Shown piece after piece: positions 11,733 through 22,672 of a stretch of DNA of 64,000 bases. The DNA comes from Dichotomocladium elegans. Lineage: Eukaryota; Mucoromycota; Mucoromycetes; Mucorales; Lichtheimiaceae. The stretch spans positions 513,501 through 577,500 of the forward strand of contig JAIXMN010000007.1 of NCBI GenBank assembly GCA_025716815.1, read 5' to 3'. The translations under genes and the position numbers were made by a program. The notes under the pieces are model-generated. The model saw only the letters and a program-made list of their open reading frames with translations. It did not search any database and was not told the DNA's origin. Every line of letters begins with the position of its first letter. Within the stretch, counting starts at the first letter, position 1.

Positions 11733-13726
11733 ATGCCACGATTTTCGCTCGGAACACATCGACTACAAGAACAAAATAAGACGAAAAGACAGTCTTTCAA
11801 TCGCATCAGAGAATGGTGGCATCGATTCCGCGACAAGCTTACGGCACCTGCGCCCGATTTTGGAGACCTCTCACCCGACAGGCCCCCTTTGCCTTATATT
11901 GGATCGATCGCGGACGCAGTCAGCCAGACCGACAACGGAAGGTTATCCCGAACCATCAGCAACACCAGCCCAAGCTCGGAACGGGGGACCTCTTCGGTAA
12001 GTTGATCAATGATTATGTTTTTGTTTCTTTTCAAAAATACACACACTATGGCTGGGCAACCCAATTCGGCCGGGATATCGGGATTTCTGCTTCAAGAAAA
12101 CGGGGGGGGTAAGAGAGGGGAGAACCATTGACATGTTTTCGCCCTCAACACACACACACAGAGAGAGAGGGAGCGTTATATTACTGCACTTCGCCAATAT
12201 CACCATTTTGCTATAAATGGCGTTCGTTTTGGTTACATCATTTTGAGCATGGTTCTTGAACGGATCGCTAGCTCCGAGCACGCGTGTGGGAGGGAGAGAA
12301 GAGAAATGGAGTTGCCCAAGCCAGATCACGAAGTTCCACAAAACCCAAAACTAGGAAATATGCTTCCATGCTTCTCAAAGAAGATTACATGTTATTCCAG
12401 CATCATAACTGACGAACACTTGCTTAATTTAGAACATGTCAACATCAAATCTGCTGACATTCGGTGATCGGACAAGTAGACAAGGCAATCTATATACTAT
12501 CTACGAGGAGAGCGAAACTGTCAAGTCAGAATCTTCGATGGCGCCTCCGAGATCAACATTCGAGGAAGAAAACAAGTCGAGACCTCTCCCGCGCGAGAGC
12601 CACGCCAGTGAAGGAGAAGAACCTGATACCGCGACCTCTTCTGATGGTCCGTATCATCCACGCTTATTCTGGCCTTACCAGAAGGTTGAGCCGACATTCG
12701 ATCGTGCGCTTGTGGGCGACGAAGAGGCGTGCCGACAAAGATTTATGCAGATGATCCAGTCAGTTTATGCTTCCCACAATGAATGCAAAGATCCAGTACC
12801 ACGCGATATTGAAGTTGTCTTTGATGGGCAGGATAATGTGCAATTTATCCGATTTGCAATTCATGGGCGTACTGAGCAACACAAATTCACCGGGTAAAGT
12901 AAAAAACTATGGTTTTTTTTTCTTTCGTTTGTCAGCTTTGTGTTTCCCTAACGTCTTAGTTGGGCTTTATAGAATCTCGCAATTCATCCCTCCCGAGGTG
13001 GCAATGGCTGAGGGTCCTCGCAGCTGTGAGCTTGCGGATGTCTGGATTCTAGGCATCAATCTCTATCGGATGCTGATCGGCAAATTCCCCTTTGCGGGGT
13101 CAAACGACCGGAAGATATTCAAAAAGATGCTCCATGCGGAATTTAGAATCCCTCAAGGTTACTCAGAAGGTATTGATCGCGTGTTATTGAAGCCGCCACC
13201 CAACACACCTCCACAACCCCCTCCTTTCCGCTCATCAATCCCCTCGCCCTCCTTACGATTTGCCCTGTGTGTGTATGTGTGCATGCGTATATACCCAGAT
13301 GGAGGCTTCTGATTTAATAACCTACAGATTTTAATAGATGTAAAAGATTTATTATTACGGATGCTTGCCCCAGAGACAACACGCGCTTCCCTTGACCTAA
13401 TTCTCTATCACGAATGGCTCAAACCTTGTAAATCCTCTCCTCCAGCTCCTCTACCAACTTTACCTTTTCCGCTTCCGTCTACTGGACCATCAGCGCCTGA
13501 TAAACCTGTATCGGCAAATGTCGGACCCGGCTCTCTTCCGCCGTCACCATCTCCTCCGCCATCATCCCCGCCGTTAATATCATCACAGCCAGCATCAGCA
13601 AGAGGCAAATCAAAACATCGTCGGTTCCCCCGAGCATTGGAACATGCGGTTGTCTTTCTGGTTAAAGGACCTTACCCACCTCCCCGGCGACCGTACCGTG
13701 ACCTTAGCCAGCCGGTACAACTTTGA
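11733..13726 (+). CDS. Kinase-like protein with only the C-lobe (probable pseudokinase)
   Basis: Four exons (11733-11996, 12433-12893, 12973-13169, 13338-13726) join in frame to 436 residues. Residues about 243-342 are the distal half of a protein kinase domain: FIPPEVA in place of APE, DVWILGINLYRMLIGKFPF (subdomain IX), then EDVKDLLLRMLAPETTRASL and HEWL (subdomains X-XI). This resembles the CAMK/Snf1/Tribbles style. No glycine loop, VAIK lysine, HRD or DFG precedes it. The upstream 240 residues are a basic N-terminus (RIREWWHRFRDKL), a Ser/Glu-rich linker and a segment around RQRFMQMIQSVYASHNE that I do not recognise. The intron before the C-lobe is only 79 bp, too small to hide a catalytic core. 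The C-terminal tail is proline/serine-rich. Phosphotransfer should be impossible; a docking or scaffold role is inference. Confidence 0.75.
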
Positions 13727-14006
13727 CAAAGAACAAAAACAACCGCTTCTGCAGCCACTTCCATGCGCATATTGTTGTTATTTTCCTTTTCTGCACAGTG
13801 TATCTTTAATCTAATTCTGGTTCTAATTCTACTTTCTTTGTTCACTATAATTTATATGTTCTAATATGTATTATACCACTACCACCCCTCCCCCACCCTT
13901 CATACACATGTAATTTTACATTCCCATTATATAGAAAAAGATTCATATCCATTGAAATCATAGAGCTTTTCTAATCTGGAAATGACGCCATCAGTCGCCA
14001 TGTTGA

Positions 14007-15477
14007 CTATTTCTGAAAGAATTGCCTGTGCTCAGGAATGGGGGTAAGGAGGCTGTCTTTGGTCAAGGCAGCCTCAAAATTGCCCAAGCAGACCATTTCC
14101 ATTTTGTATGCGGTTTCCAAGGTATTTGTTCCAATATGCGGCAGCAAAGTCGAGCGCGGATGTCTAAGCAATCCTGGGTGGATTACATCGGGTTCCTGCA
14201 TAATCGACGTGCATGAATGACCTTCAGCTGACTGGTGCATAATCCCCGGTCAGCCCCTCCACTTACTCCTTCAAAGACATCCAAACCAGCCGCAGCCACT
14301 TTGCCGCTATCCAAAGCATCTGCCAGAGCAGCCTCGTTGACGACTTTGCCGCGCGCGGTGTTGACAATGATCACGCCGTCCTTCATTTTAGCCAGCTGAG
14401 GAGCATCGATTAAATGATAGGTCGCCTTATTGAGAGGGACACTAATAAAAATACAATCGGAGGTCCGGAGCAGCGTATCAAAATCGACATACGTAGCATG
14501 GTACTTGTTTTCGACTACCACGAAGAGGTTTTGTATTAGTATGTAATGTTTGTTTATATATACAAGCGTTAGCTTCGTTACCTTCTGGTGTTAATCGGGT
14601 TCTATTGTAATATTGGATTTTCATCTCGAATCCGAGCATGCGTCGCACGACTGCTTTTCCAATGCCACCCATGCCCAAAACGCCCAGCGTTTTGCCCTCG
14701 GGATCATTTCCAAACGGCACGTCCCCTCGCCACGTTCCTAGTGAATGGCAAGAGCGGTTGAGATTGGGTTAGATGGGGAGGGAAGAGCGACCGAGGCATA
14801 AATTTGGCTTTTCGAGGATTCACGCTAGCAGAATATGGCATCCTCACCTTTGCGTAAAGCTCGCTCAAATTGAGATGCTCTGCGGAAGCACGACAGAATC
14901 AGAAGACAGGCAACGTCAGCCGTCGCCTAGCAATAGAGTGAGACTATCGCACAACGAAATGGCGTGAAAATAAATCCCCGTTTGTTACCGCGTCGACAGC
15001 ACCGGGGGTGTTCGATATGTAAATTCCTCGAGCAGTGCAAGCGTCGACGTCCACAAAGTCGTATCCAGCGGCGTTGTAGTGGAGATATTTCAAACTTTAT
15101 ACATGGAGTATAAGCGATTTCCCACGATTGTTGATGGGAATAAACAGGATAAGAACGAACCTTTTAGGGAGATGATCAATAAATTCTTTGTCAAAGGGCC
15201 CCACGGTCTGGTAGGAGGGAGTGAATGAGCTATCTTGTCTCTCTCTCTTTTTTTTGCTGGCTACACCTCTTGTGCTTTAACCTACTGGATAAGCTTCGTA
15301 TAAAATCGCCGCTGCTATCGCACCCCGGAATCGTGTCTTGCACTCTTCAAAAAACTCTTCGCGGGTTTTGGCCTTCGAGTAGACCGCTCCATGCTTCAAA
15401 GCGAATTCATCAAGCTCTTTGGCGGCATGTTGAAATGAACCGACAATGATTCCGCGTGGCGAAGAAGGACTTGCCAT
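14007..15477 (-). CDS. D-isomer-specific 2-hydroxyacid dehydrogenase (glyoxylate/hydroxypyruvate reductase-like)
   Basis: About seven exons give an NAD(P)-dependent dehydrogenase. Start ATG is 15475-15477 (MASPSSPRGIIVGSFQHA); an in-frame upstream ATG at 15552 would add 25 residues and is less family-like. The N-terminal substrate-domain half includes KYLHYNAAGYDFVDVDACTA and SNTPGAVDATADVACLLILS. The Rossmann signature is TLGVLGMGGIGKAVVRRML. The catalytic residues are all visible: Arg in NTARGKVVNEAAL, Glu in GLDVFEGEPDV, His in LLPHIGTNT. Stop is TAG 14007-14009. Members reduce 2-oxoacids such as glyoxylate, hydroxypyruvate or branched 2-ketoacids; the exact substrate cannot be assigned. 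It shares a 1.2-kb divergent upstream region with the HMG-box gene. Confidence 0.9.
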
Positions 15478-16690
15478 TGCAATAAAGAGAGGCAGCGCAG
15501 AAAGCTGTGGAAAGAAGCTGTCTCGAGCATGAACTTTTAAAAAGGCTAACACAAAAAGTCCGGAGTTGGAAATGATGACGCTGACACTATACCGGTTGCT
15601 TTTGCAGTGTTTTTTCGTATTATCGAGAACAAAGATTGAATCATTACTTAGGATTAATAAAAGAAAATAATTTAATGAATCTCAGTATATCCATGCAATA
15701 AGAATACCATAATTCATAGGTGCACGTTCTTTGTCAGCCTGCATAAGGGGGAAGCATTTGAGCGGCGCACGTGACGGAGGTAGTTTTACTTTTTTCCATT
15801 GATTCCAAGGCTTCGGATTACTTTATTTGCGTTTGCTTTGGACATACTTTAGGCCATGGAGATAAAGTTTCTAGGTTTGCTATGGACGCAATAACTTCAA
15901 TAGCAATGTAGGTGATGTATCCAATTTACGCATCATGTGATAAATATCGATCTATTGCAGGGACGACTTTCGGCCTGAGAATGAGAGACACCAAAGATAG
16001 CGCTCAGTCTAATAGGCCATCATGTCTGGCAACACATGTAGATCTCAGTGAGAAGAAGATGGGATAAAGATGATAGTATGGCAGAGTGAAATATCTTAGC
16101 TAGCTTTTTATCTACAGTGATCTTTCAAATTGGCATGACCAATGGTAATGTGAGATCCCGTATTGTGTTCAAAGATTGAGCTTTGCCCCACAATAGATGA
16201 GCTGGATAAGGGACTTCAACGAATTTGCACATCATTCAATAAAGGATGAAATACCGTGATATATCATATCATCAGGCCCGTACTCACCCGCCTCTCTTTC
16301 CTCCTGTGCTCTTATGCTATACAATTTGGTTCCGAGCCCATCATTAATCATACCAAGTGAGCAATTATTGCTGATCACCTGCCTTCGTGTGTATTTTGAC
16401 TCGCCTTTTTTTAACCATTTTCTTCCAGTTGCTTTCTTTTATTTGCTGCTGAACACCACGTATACTATCAGCTCATTCGCAATCATCGTCTGAATCACAG
16501 CTGTCTTTTGAGCGGTCATTTCCTTCATTGAGGGCCGGAATTCCGTTAAAGTAGTTGCTTGAACGACATCAGTGTTTGTCTTCGTTCATACACTTGGTAG
16601 GAATCCCCAATAAAAAGAAGGCAGATAATACGTATATAACGATATGTATTGGGTTTAGCGATCCTGCGTATTATTCAACGATATATATCC
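15478..16690. promoter_or_regulatory. Divergent upstream region between dehydrogenase and HMG-box genes
   Basis: This is 1.2 kb without a credible open frame, lying between two start codons that point away from each other, so it must contain both promoters. It is A+T-rich, with pyrimidine runs near 16281-16310 and 16395-16445. No defined operator was recognised. The promoter role is inferred from gene orientation only. Confidence 0.45.
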
Positions 16691-19143
16691 ATGACGGATA
16701 ACCATCAGCCGTCACTAGACCATATTTTAATAGAGCGAGCAAGCGCAAGCGAAGCTAGGGAAGGTAACACTGCTGGCAGCCTTCCTTCCCTGCCTCTTCC
16801 TATCTCAGCATTTATCGATGGCGCCCAGAATGGATATAGTTCGTTTCCGATCGAGGCACAGACACATGGGCCAGCTCAGATGTTGGTGAATCAAACGCGG
16901 TTGCGCGTGACCAGAGCGCCCGACATGAAGGTATGAAGTCATCCTTCTTTGTTGTTTTTTCATGCTTGCTTTTTAACTGTAATAGCACCCATCGCCCAAC
17001 CGCTGTATCAACCAGGAACAGCCTGCCTGTGGCGATCTTCTCCGTCAACGACACGTCCTTTCTTCTTGCGAAGACATAAACTTTGTGCGACCCTCTCCTT
17101 ACCAAGTCTCGCGGTATCCACCGAAAAAAAGTGCACTTTCTGGGGACAGTATCGAGCAGAATAATTACTATCCCGAATTGAGTCCCTCTTCACGTGTCGC
17201 CCTATATCATCTTCCGCCCATTCAGGTTGGGATATCCAACTTGGCCAAGAACAGCAGCAATATCGAATGGCTCACGGAACACTCATCAGCATTAACTGCT
17301 GCTTCTGACGTGAAACAGCAGCAAAAAAAGCACCTTTATCATTCCAACAGCCGTATACTCGCTGAACCCATAACGAGGTCAGGAGGGTATCAGCATCATC
17401 ATCAACACCACATGTCGAGTAGCGGAAATCTTGTCCAATTGTCCACCAATACACACTCCTTTTCGTGTGAAGCTCATCGAAGCATGTCCGACTATCTTCT
17501 GCACCGCGTTTCCGACCAAAGGAGAGAACAACTCGCGAGTAGCAGAGTTACAAAGAGTGATTTAACAGCCGATAACTTTTGGAAAAAACCATGGGAGAGA
17601 AGAAAGAGCTTTCCGCTACAGGTGCTGAACGTGATCAAGTTGCATGTCTTTCTTTTTATCTGATTTCTTCCTTTCTTTTCTCTCTCACACTCTCTATCTT
17701 GGTTTCTTAGGCAGATAAAAGCCCTGCCATTATCATTGATGCCCGAACTGGCGAAGATGATCCCTTGGACAAGAAAAAAAAACCGATCCCAGAGATGGAG
17801 TATACTAGCGCTCCAGTCTCTGACACCAACGCAGACGCCGCAGCAGCAGCAGCTGGGCCATCGCATCAGCGTTGCCATCACCAGTCGCCTATGGGGAGTC
17901 CAAAGCATCTCGTGTCTCCACACGCTATCCAGAAAGCCGAGCAGGAGGAACAAGAGGAAGCGAAGGGAAAACATCCAGACCATCCATTTTTAACCTTTCC
18001 ATCGTTTAAGTTCTTGAAACAGCTAGATGAAGATCAGATCAAGGCGTATTACCACCGCAACAGCAGAAGCGTATCACCACCTTCGCACATCTCTACTCCT
18101 GCGTCCACAAAAAGTCCGAACTATACGACTGAATTCCCCTCCCCTTCATCCTCCATTATCTTTAGTCCCGTGTCGGGACAACTATCATATTACATGCACC
18201 ATGAACAGCCCAGTTTATCAGATTCACATCGTTCACATGACGCTCATCCTCCTTCTTTAGTACTTGAGACGTCTCCGCAAGACAAAAGTAGTCAACAACA
18301 GCCACAAACTAAGACGCGCGAGCGACTCAAACGTCCACCCAATGCTTATCTGCTATTCAATCGTGACATGCGCCGCAAGTTGCTTGAGATATCACCAAAG
18401 ATGACAGTCGCAGAAATCAGCAAAGAAATCGGCGAACGATGGAAGGAACTTTCGAAAGTATTGTGCATATCACATATAGTCATTATGGCATTAACGAAGA
18501 CTGATATATACTATACCCATATATACATATATGGTAGGATCAACGCCAGTCTTACATAGACCAAGCAGCCTTGATTAAGCAAGACCACCTGCAGACCCAT
18601 CCCAATTTTATCTACACGCGCCGCTCCAAAGCAGAGATTGCTGAAGCAAGAAATCTATCCAAATCCCGTAGGTGCATGAAATCGACTGTCAAAGCAAACA
18701 GCCCATGGGCAGCTTTTACCGATTGCCCGGCCGGGACGGTTGCTGCAGATCAGACAACACATTGCAGACGGAGACGGCAGCAAGACGCAAAGGATATAAC
18801 CCGTGATCCTCGCGGCCGGAAGAAGAAACGGCACAAACATCCAACTGCGCCGAAGCATCCCATGTCCGGATTTTTGTTCTATCTGTCGGCTGTGAGACCC
18901 CAGATCGCCCAGAGATTTCCAGGATCAACGGTAGGCCCCATCTCGAAAATCATTGCTCGGCAGTGGCGCAATATGTCCAACCAAGAGCGGATCCCGTGGC
19001 TTGAAAAAGCCGAGCAGGATAAGGCACGCTATGCTCAGGAAATGCAAATTTATATGGGCACTCTTGGTGAGCAGCGTGAGGATGCATCTCAAGCCGCAGT
19101 ACAAGTAATAGATGCTCCAGGTCATTTCCAGGAGCCACAGTAA
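16691..19143 (+). CDS. Dual HMG-box protein (MATA/SOX-type box plus HMGB-type box)
   Basis: Four exons (16691-16930, 16986-17621, 17711-18457, 18538-19143) join exactly in frame to 742 residues. Box 1, residues about 498-570, is sequence-specific type: RLKRPPNAYLLFNRDMRRKL, MTVAEISKEIGERWKELSK and, across an intron, DQRQSYIDQAALIKQDH. RPPNAY is typical of MATA_HMG/Rox1/SOX proteins. Box 2, residues about 642-712, is HMGB/UBF type: HPTAPKHPMSGFLFYLS, VGPISKIIARQWRNMSNQER, preceded by a basic cluster GRKKKRHKHP that resembles a nuclear localisation signal. The first 490 residues are low-complexity (Ser, Gln, His runs) and probably disordered. It is likely a nuclear DNA-binding regulator. Mucorales sex determinants SexM/SexP also carry a MATA-class HMG box but are smaller with one box, so a mating role is only a possibility. 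Confidence 0.85.
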
Positions 19144-19848
19144 CAGCGAAAAACAATAACAGCAGTTACACTCCTCTACGGCCGTTCAACACTCGCAAGA
19201 TTTGCCCTCCTCTTCCTGTCTGTGGTGGAAGTAAAAAAAAAAAAAAGACGTAATAACCCTTACGGCATCGAAATTCCCGATATAAATCTACAAAACTTGC
19301 CGATCACATATGCTTTATTGACGAGCAAGCTTATGTTCTCTTTTTTTTTTTTGGCGCGTGTCGGTGTATGTGTGGGAAAAGAAGTATGTCTGTGTGTGTG
19401 TGTGTGTCATGGTACCAGTTACCGAGTAGCGCCAGAGTAGCGAGAGATGATTCGATCAAGTTATCTCAAAGGGGAGGTGGGTTTGCTATGCAATATCCAA
19501 TGAACGAGGCAACAGGATTACTATTGGTGACTCCATATTGTTCTTTTGTCACCATGGCGTCCCTAAAAGTGTTGGTGGACAGACAGAAAGTGGGCTATGA
19601 TGACTTTTTATTCATTCAAAAAAATATATATAAATATATAATAAAAATCGCTCCCCACCCCTGTTTTCATATGATCCGAATGTTTCATGTGGAAATATAG
19701 AGAACTTTTTGTTCAATTCATGTCATCTTTCCAACAGCAAGCGCAACTGCAGCTGTTTCCTTTTGGTATCCAAGTGCGTTCCCTAATATCTCCGTTGTTT
19801 TCGACCGAAGCAGCAGTAAAAGCAACAGCAACAGACCGGAAAACGATA
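19144..19848. other. Intergenic/5' region with simple repeats
   Basis: The 705 bp between the HMG gene stop and the BRO1 start contain poly-A and poly-T runs (19238-19248, 19341-19351), a short GT repeat (about 19391-19407) and an A/T-rich stretch (19619-19647). An in-frame ATG at 19687 lies 54 codons upstream of the chosen BRO1 start but does not look like family sequence. I see no gene. Confidence 0.45.
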
Positions 19849-22672
19849 ATGGCAGCTGGAATGGGAGCAGGCGAAATGCCTTTGTTCCTGAACATCCCTT
19901 GCAAAACAACCATGCCTGTGAAATGGGCGCCAGTGCTTCTCCAGTACATTGAGAAGGCCTACGCCGAGGACCCGGCGAGGTATGAACCAGATGCGCACGA
20001 ACTAGACCATTTGCGCGAAGTCTTCATGGACAGCCTGGAACCTTCGCTCATTACTTTGAATCAGTTCTTCACGTAAGCAACAAACGCAAGGAACGGGTTA
20101 CAAAACGTTATGAGAGCATGTGAGACGATGGCTAATGATGCTTGTTTTTTTTATGATGTTGTCGTTGTTGTTCATTTCATTCCTTTTTTCTCTCACACAC
20201 ACACTTTTAGCTATTATGCTCAAGTCGCTTTTGTGTGCACTCGTTTCCCGTTTGATGTGAGTTTTTTTTTGGGGGGGAGTGGAACCTTTTTTAATCTTTT
20301 CCCATGATTGATCGGGAGTAAAAAAATTAATGCGGGATGCTAGGTTGGGCTCGAGTTGCCCTGGCATCTGCTCTTTTCGACATCAGGATCAAATCCAGGT
20401 AAACCAAAGACCGCTCCTTTCTCTTTTGCTTTCGCTACAGCACAACACCTCCCTAAAAAAAAACGATCCAACCAAACTAACGTCATGCGTGTTATGTGTG
20501 GCGTGTACATTCTATTTGTATATATCAAGTGACTCTCAGTAACCTTAAATTCGAAAAGGCCAATGTGTTGTTCTGCATCGGAGCGATCTATAGCCAACTG
20601 GGCTGCAACGAAACTCGGATATCCACCGAAGGACTACGAAAATCATGCAATTTTTTCCAGGTAGAACAGGAAATAGTCCCTTCTTCTCCCCCCCCTTTTT
20701 TTGCTTCTTCTTCCCTGTCTGTGTGTGATAACATGTCCCTTTTTTAGAATGCCGCAGGATGCTTCAAATACATTGCCAAGGAAATCATCAGTGATTTCCA
20801 AATGACAGCTCCTACGGATCTCCTCCCGAGCGGATTAACCGCGCTCATGTCTCTCATGCTTGCCCAAGCCCAGGAATGCATTTGGCAAAAGGCGATGATG
20901 GAGCACATGAAGCCGGGCACAATTGCTCGACTTGCGCTCAAGGCATCTGATCTTTATAAATCATCGCTCGACGAGCAACGAGAGGCATCCTTGTTCCCTG
21001 CTGACTGGTGTACATATCTCCAGATCAAAGCGAACTACTTTTTAGCAGCGGCGCAGTATTACAAGGCAAACGAGTGCATATCGCAAGGTCGATACGGCGA
21101 AGAGATTAGCAGGCTGCGATTGGCAAGGTCGTACAATACCAAAGCGAGCGAATCAATCGCCGGTGGTCTCGGAGATCTCTTAAAGAGCAGCACTGTGCAC
21201 GTCCACGACTCATTCGCTAAGGATATCAAGACGCTCGAGGAGTCCATCAAGCGCGACCTGGTGCGGGCTGAGAAGGACAACGACCTAGTCTATCTGGAGA
21301 CAATCCCTGAACCAGATCAGCTTCCGCCAATCCTAAAGTCAGACATGGTGCGCCCGATCGTGCCTCCTGAAGTTGTCGAACCGACTGCGCGTCTGAAGGC
21401 TACTCATGAACGACCGTTATTTGAAAAGCTCGTCCCGTTTGCTGTGCACCAGGCTGCGAGCGTATACATGGATAAAAAGGACTTTATCATGAAGAACAAT
21501 ATTATCGTGCCCTGCACCGAGATGCAGGAAGAGTCCCAAAAGCAAGTCACTTAACCTAGTCGATAACTGATGACTGGAACGCTGACTCCTTTCTCCTGCT
21601 TTATTACTTACAGGCTCATCAAAGAGATGAATCTCCCCGAGTCCATTGACGTGGTTGACCCTGAAGTTATTCCTGCGAAGTTGATAGCGTGCGCTGAAGA
21701 AACGCAGCACGAAGGGGGCGGACAGGCAATCCGCGATATGCTCTTCAAGGTGCAGCAGATGTCGTTGAAGAACACAGAGCTTGTGAATGAGGGATTCAAT
21801 GTGCTTGAGGAGGAGAATGAACAAGACGAGTTTTTCAGACGCCAGTACGGGAACCGTAAGTTGTCCTGAGACGCTTGGCGGACCTTTTTGTGTGAAGGGA
21901 CTAGACTAGCTCACGTGACTTGATCCAAAAAATAGTGTGGACTCGACCACCGTCGCAGCAGCTGACATCGACGTTGCTTTCTCAGGGCTCGAAATACTAC
22001 GACACGCTCCAGGCCGCACAGAAGGCGGATCGCATTGTGCATGCGAAGGTGAGCAGCTGGGGCAGGGCCATCGACGTCCTGTCCAAGCCGGTTCCGGAGA
22101 TCATTGCCTCGCTTCCCTCTATGGTCGTGGAAGATGAAAACGCCGCACAGCTGCCGGATTTGATCCGACGGCTCCGTGATCTTCTACAGGAAGTGAAGGA
22201 GGCTGAAACGCGGCAGAAGCATGTGTTGGAGGAGGCCAAGTCGCTCGCCGAGGCGGATGATATTTCCGAGGCGCTTCTTGCAAAGGCGACCGAACTCACA
22301 GGAGGCTCGAGCGTCGTCAAGATTGAGCTGGAGCAATTCAACGAGGTGTTTGCGGAGGAACTTCGCAAGTACGACGGGCTCCAGTCGCGCGTGCAAGACT
22401 TCTGCCATGAGCACGAGCGTACCTGTTCGAGGCTGCAGGAGACGTACGAACAATATTTAGCCGTCGTCAGGAACCATCCAGTTGCAGCGAAGCGCGAGAA
22501 GGCCATCCAGAATCTCGAATTGGCTTTTGTCAAATTCAAAGAGATCAGAACGAACCTTGTGGAGGGCATAAAGTTCTACTCGCAATACGCAGATACGCTT
22601 GCAAAGTTTAGAGATGCTTGCGTCGAGTTTGCTTACGCAAGGAGAAATGAGTCTTCGGAGATCGTTAGGTAA
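19849..22672 (+). CDS. BRO1-domain ESCRT adaptor (BRO1/PalA-Rim20/ALIX family)
   Basis: Seven exons (19849-20072, 20211-20256, 20344-20398, 20530-20660, 20748-21541, 21614-21855, 21936-22672) join to 742 residues. Residues 1-about 390 form the BRO1 domain: MPLFLNIPCKTTMPVKW, FFTYYAQVAFVCTRFPFD, LSNLKFEKANVLFCIGAIYS and the TPR-like helices of exon 5. The rest is the coiled V domain, beginning near WTRPPSQQLTSTLLSQGSKY. The family binds ESCRT-III (Snf7) and, through the V domain, YPxL motifs. Members act in multivesicular-body sorting (Bro1) or alkaline-pH signalling (PalA/Rim20); sequence alone does not decide which. The intron after 21541 uses a GC donor. Reading stops at TAA 22670-22672 with no proline-rich tail; a further spliced exon cannot be excluded. 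Confidence 0.9.

Noticed and set aside
11719..12000. Alternative first exon for the kinase-like gene in another frame (start 11719)
   Set aside because: It does not reach the GTAAGT donor in the phase required by the acceptor at 12433, whereas the frame starting at 11733 does so exactly.
21997..22569. 190-codon minus-strand frame opposite BRO1 exon 7
   Set aside because: Ser/Arg-rich shadow of the well-supported BRO1 coding exon.
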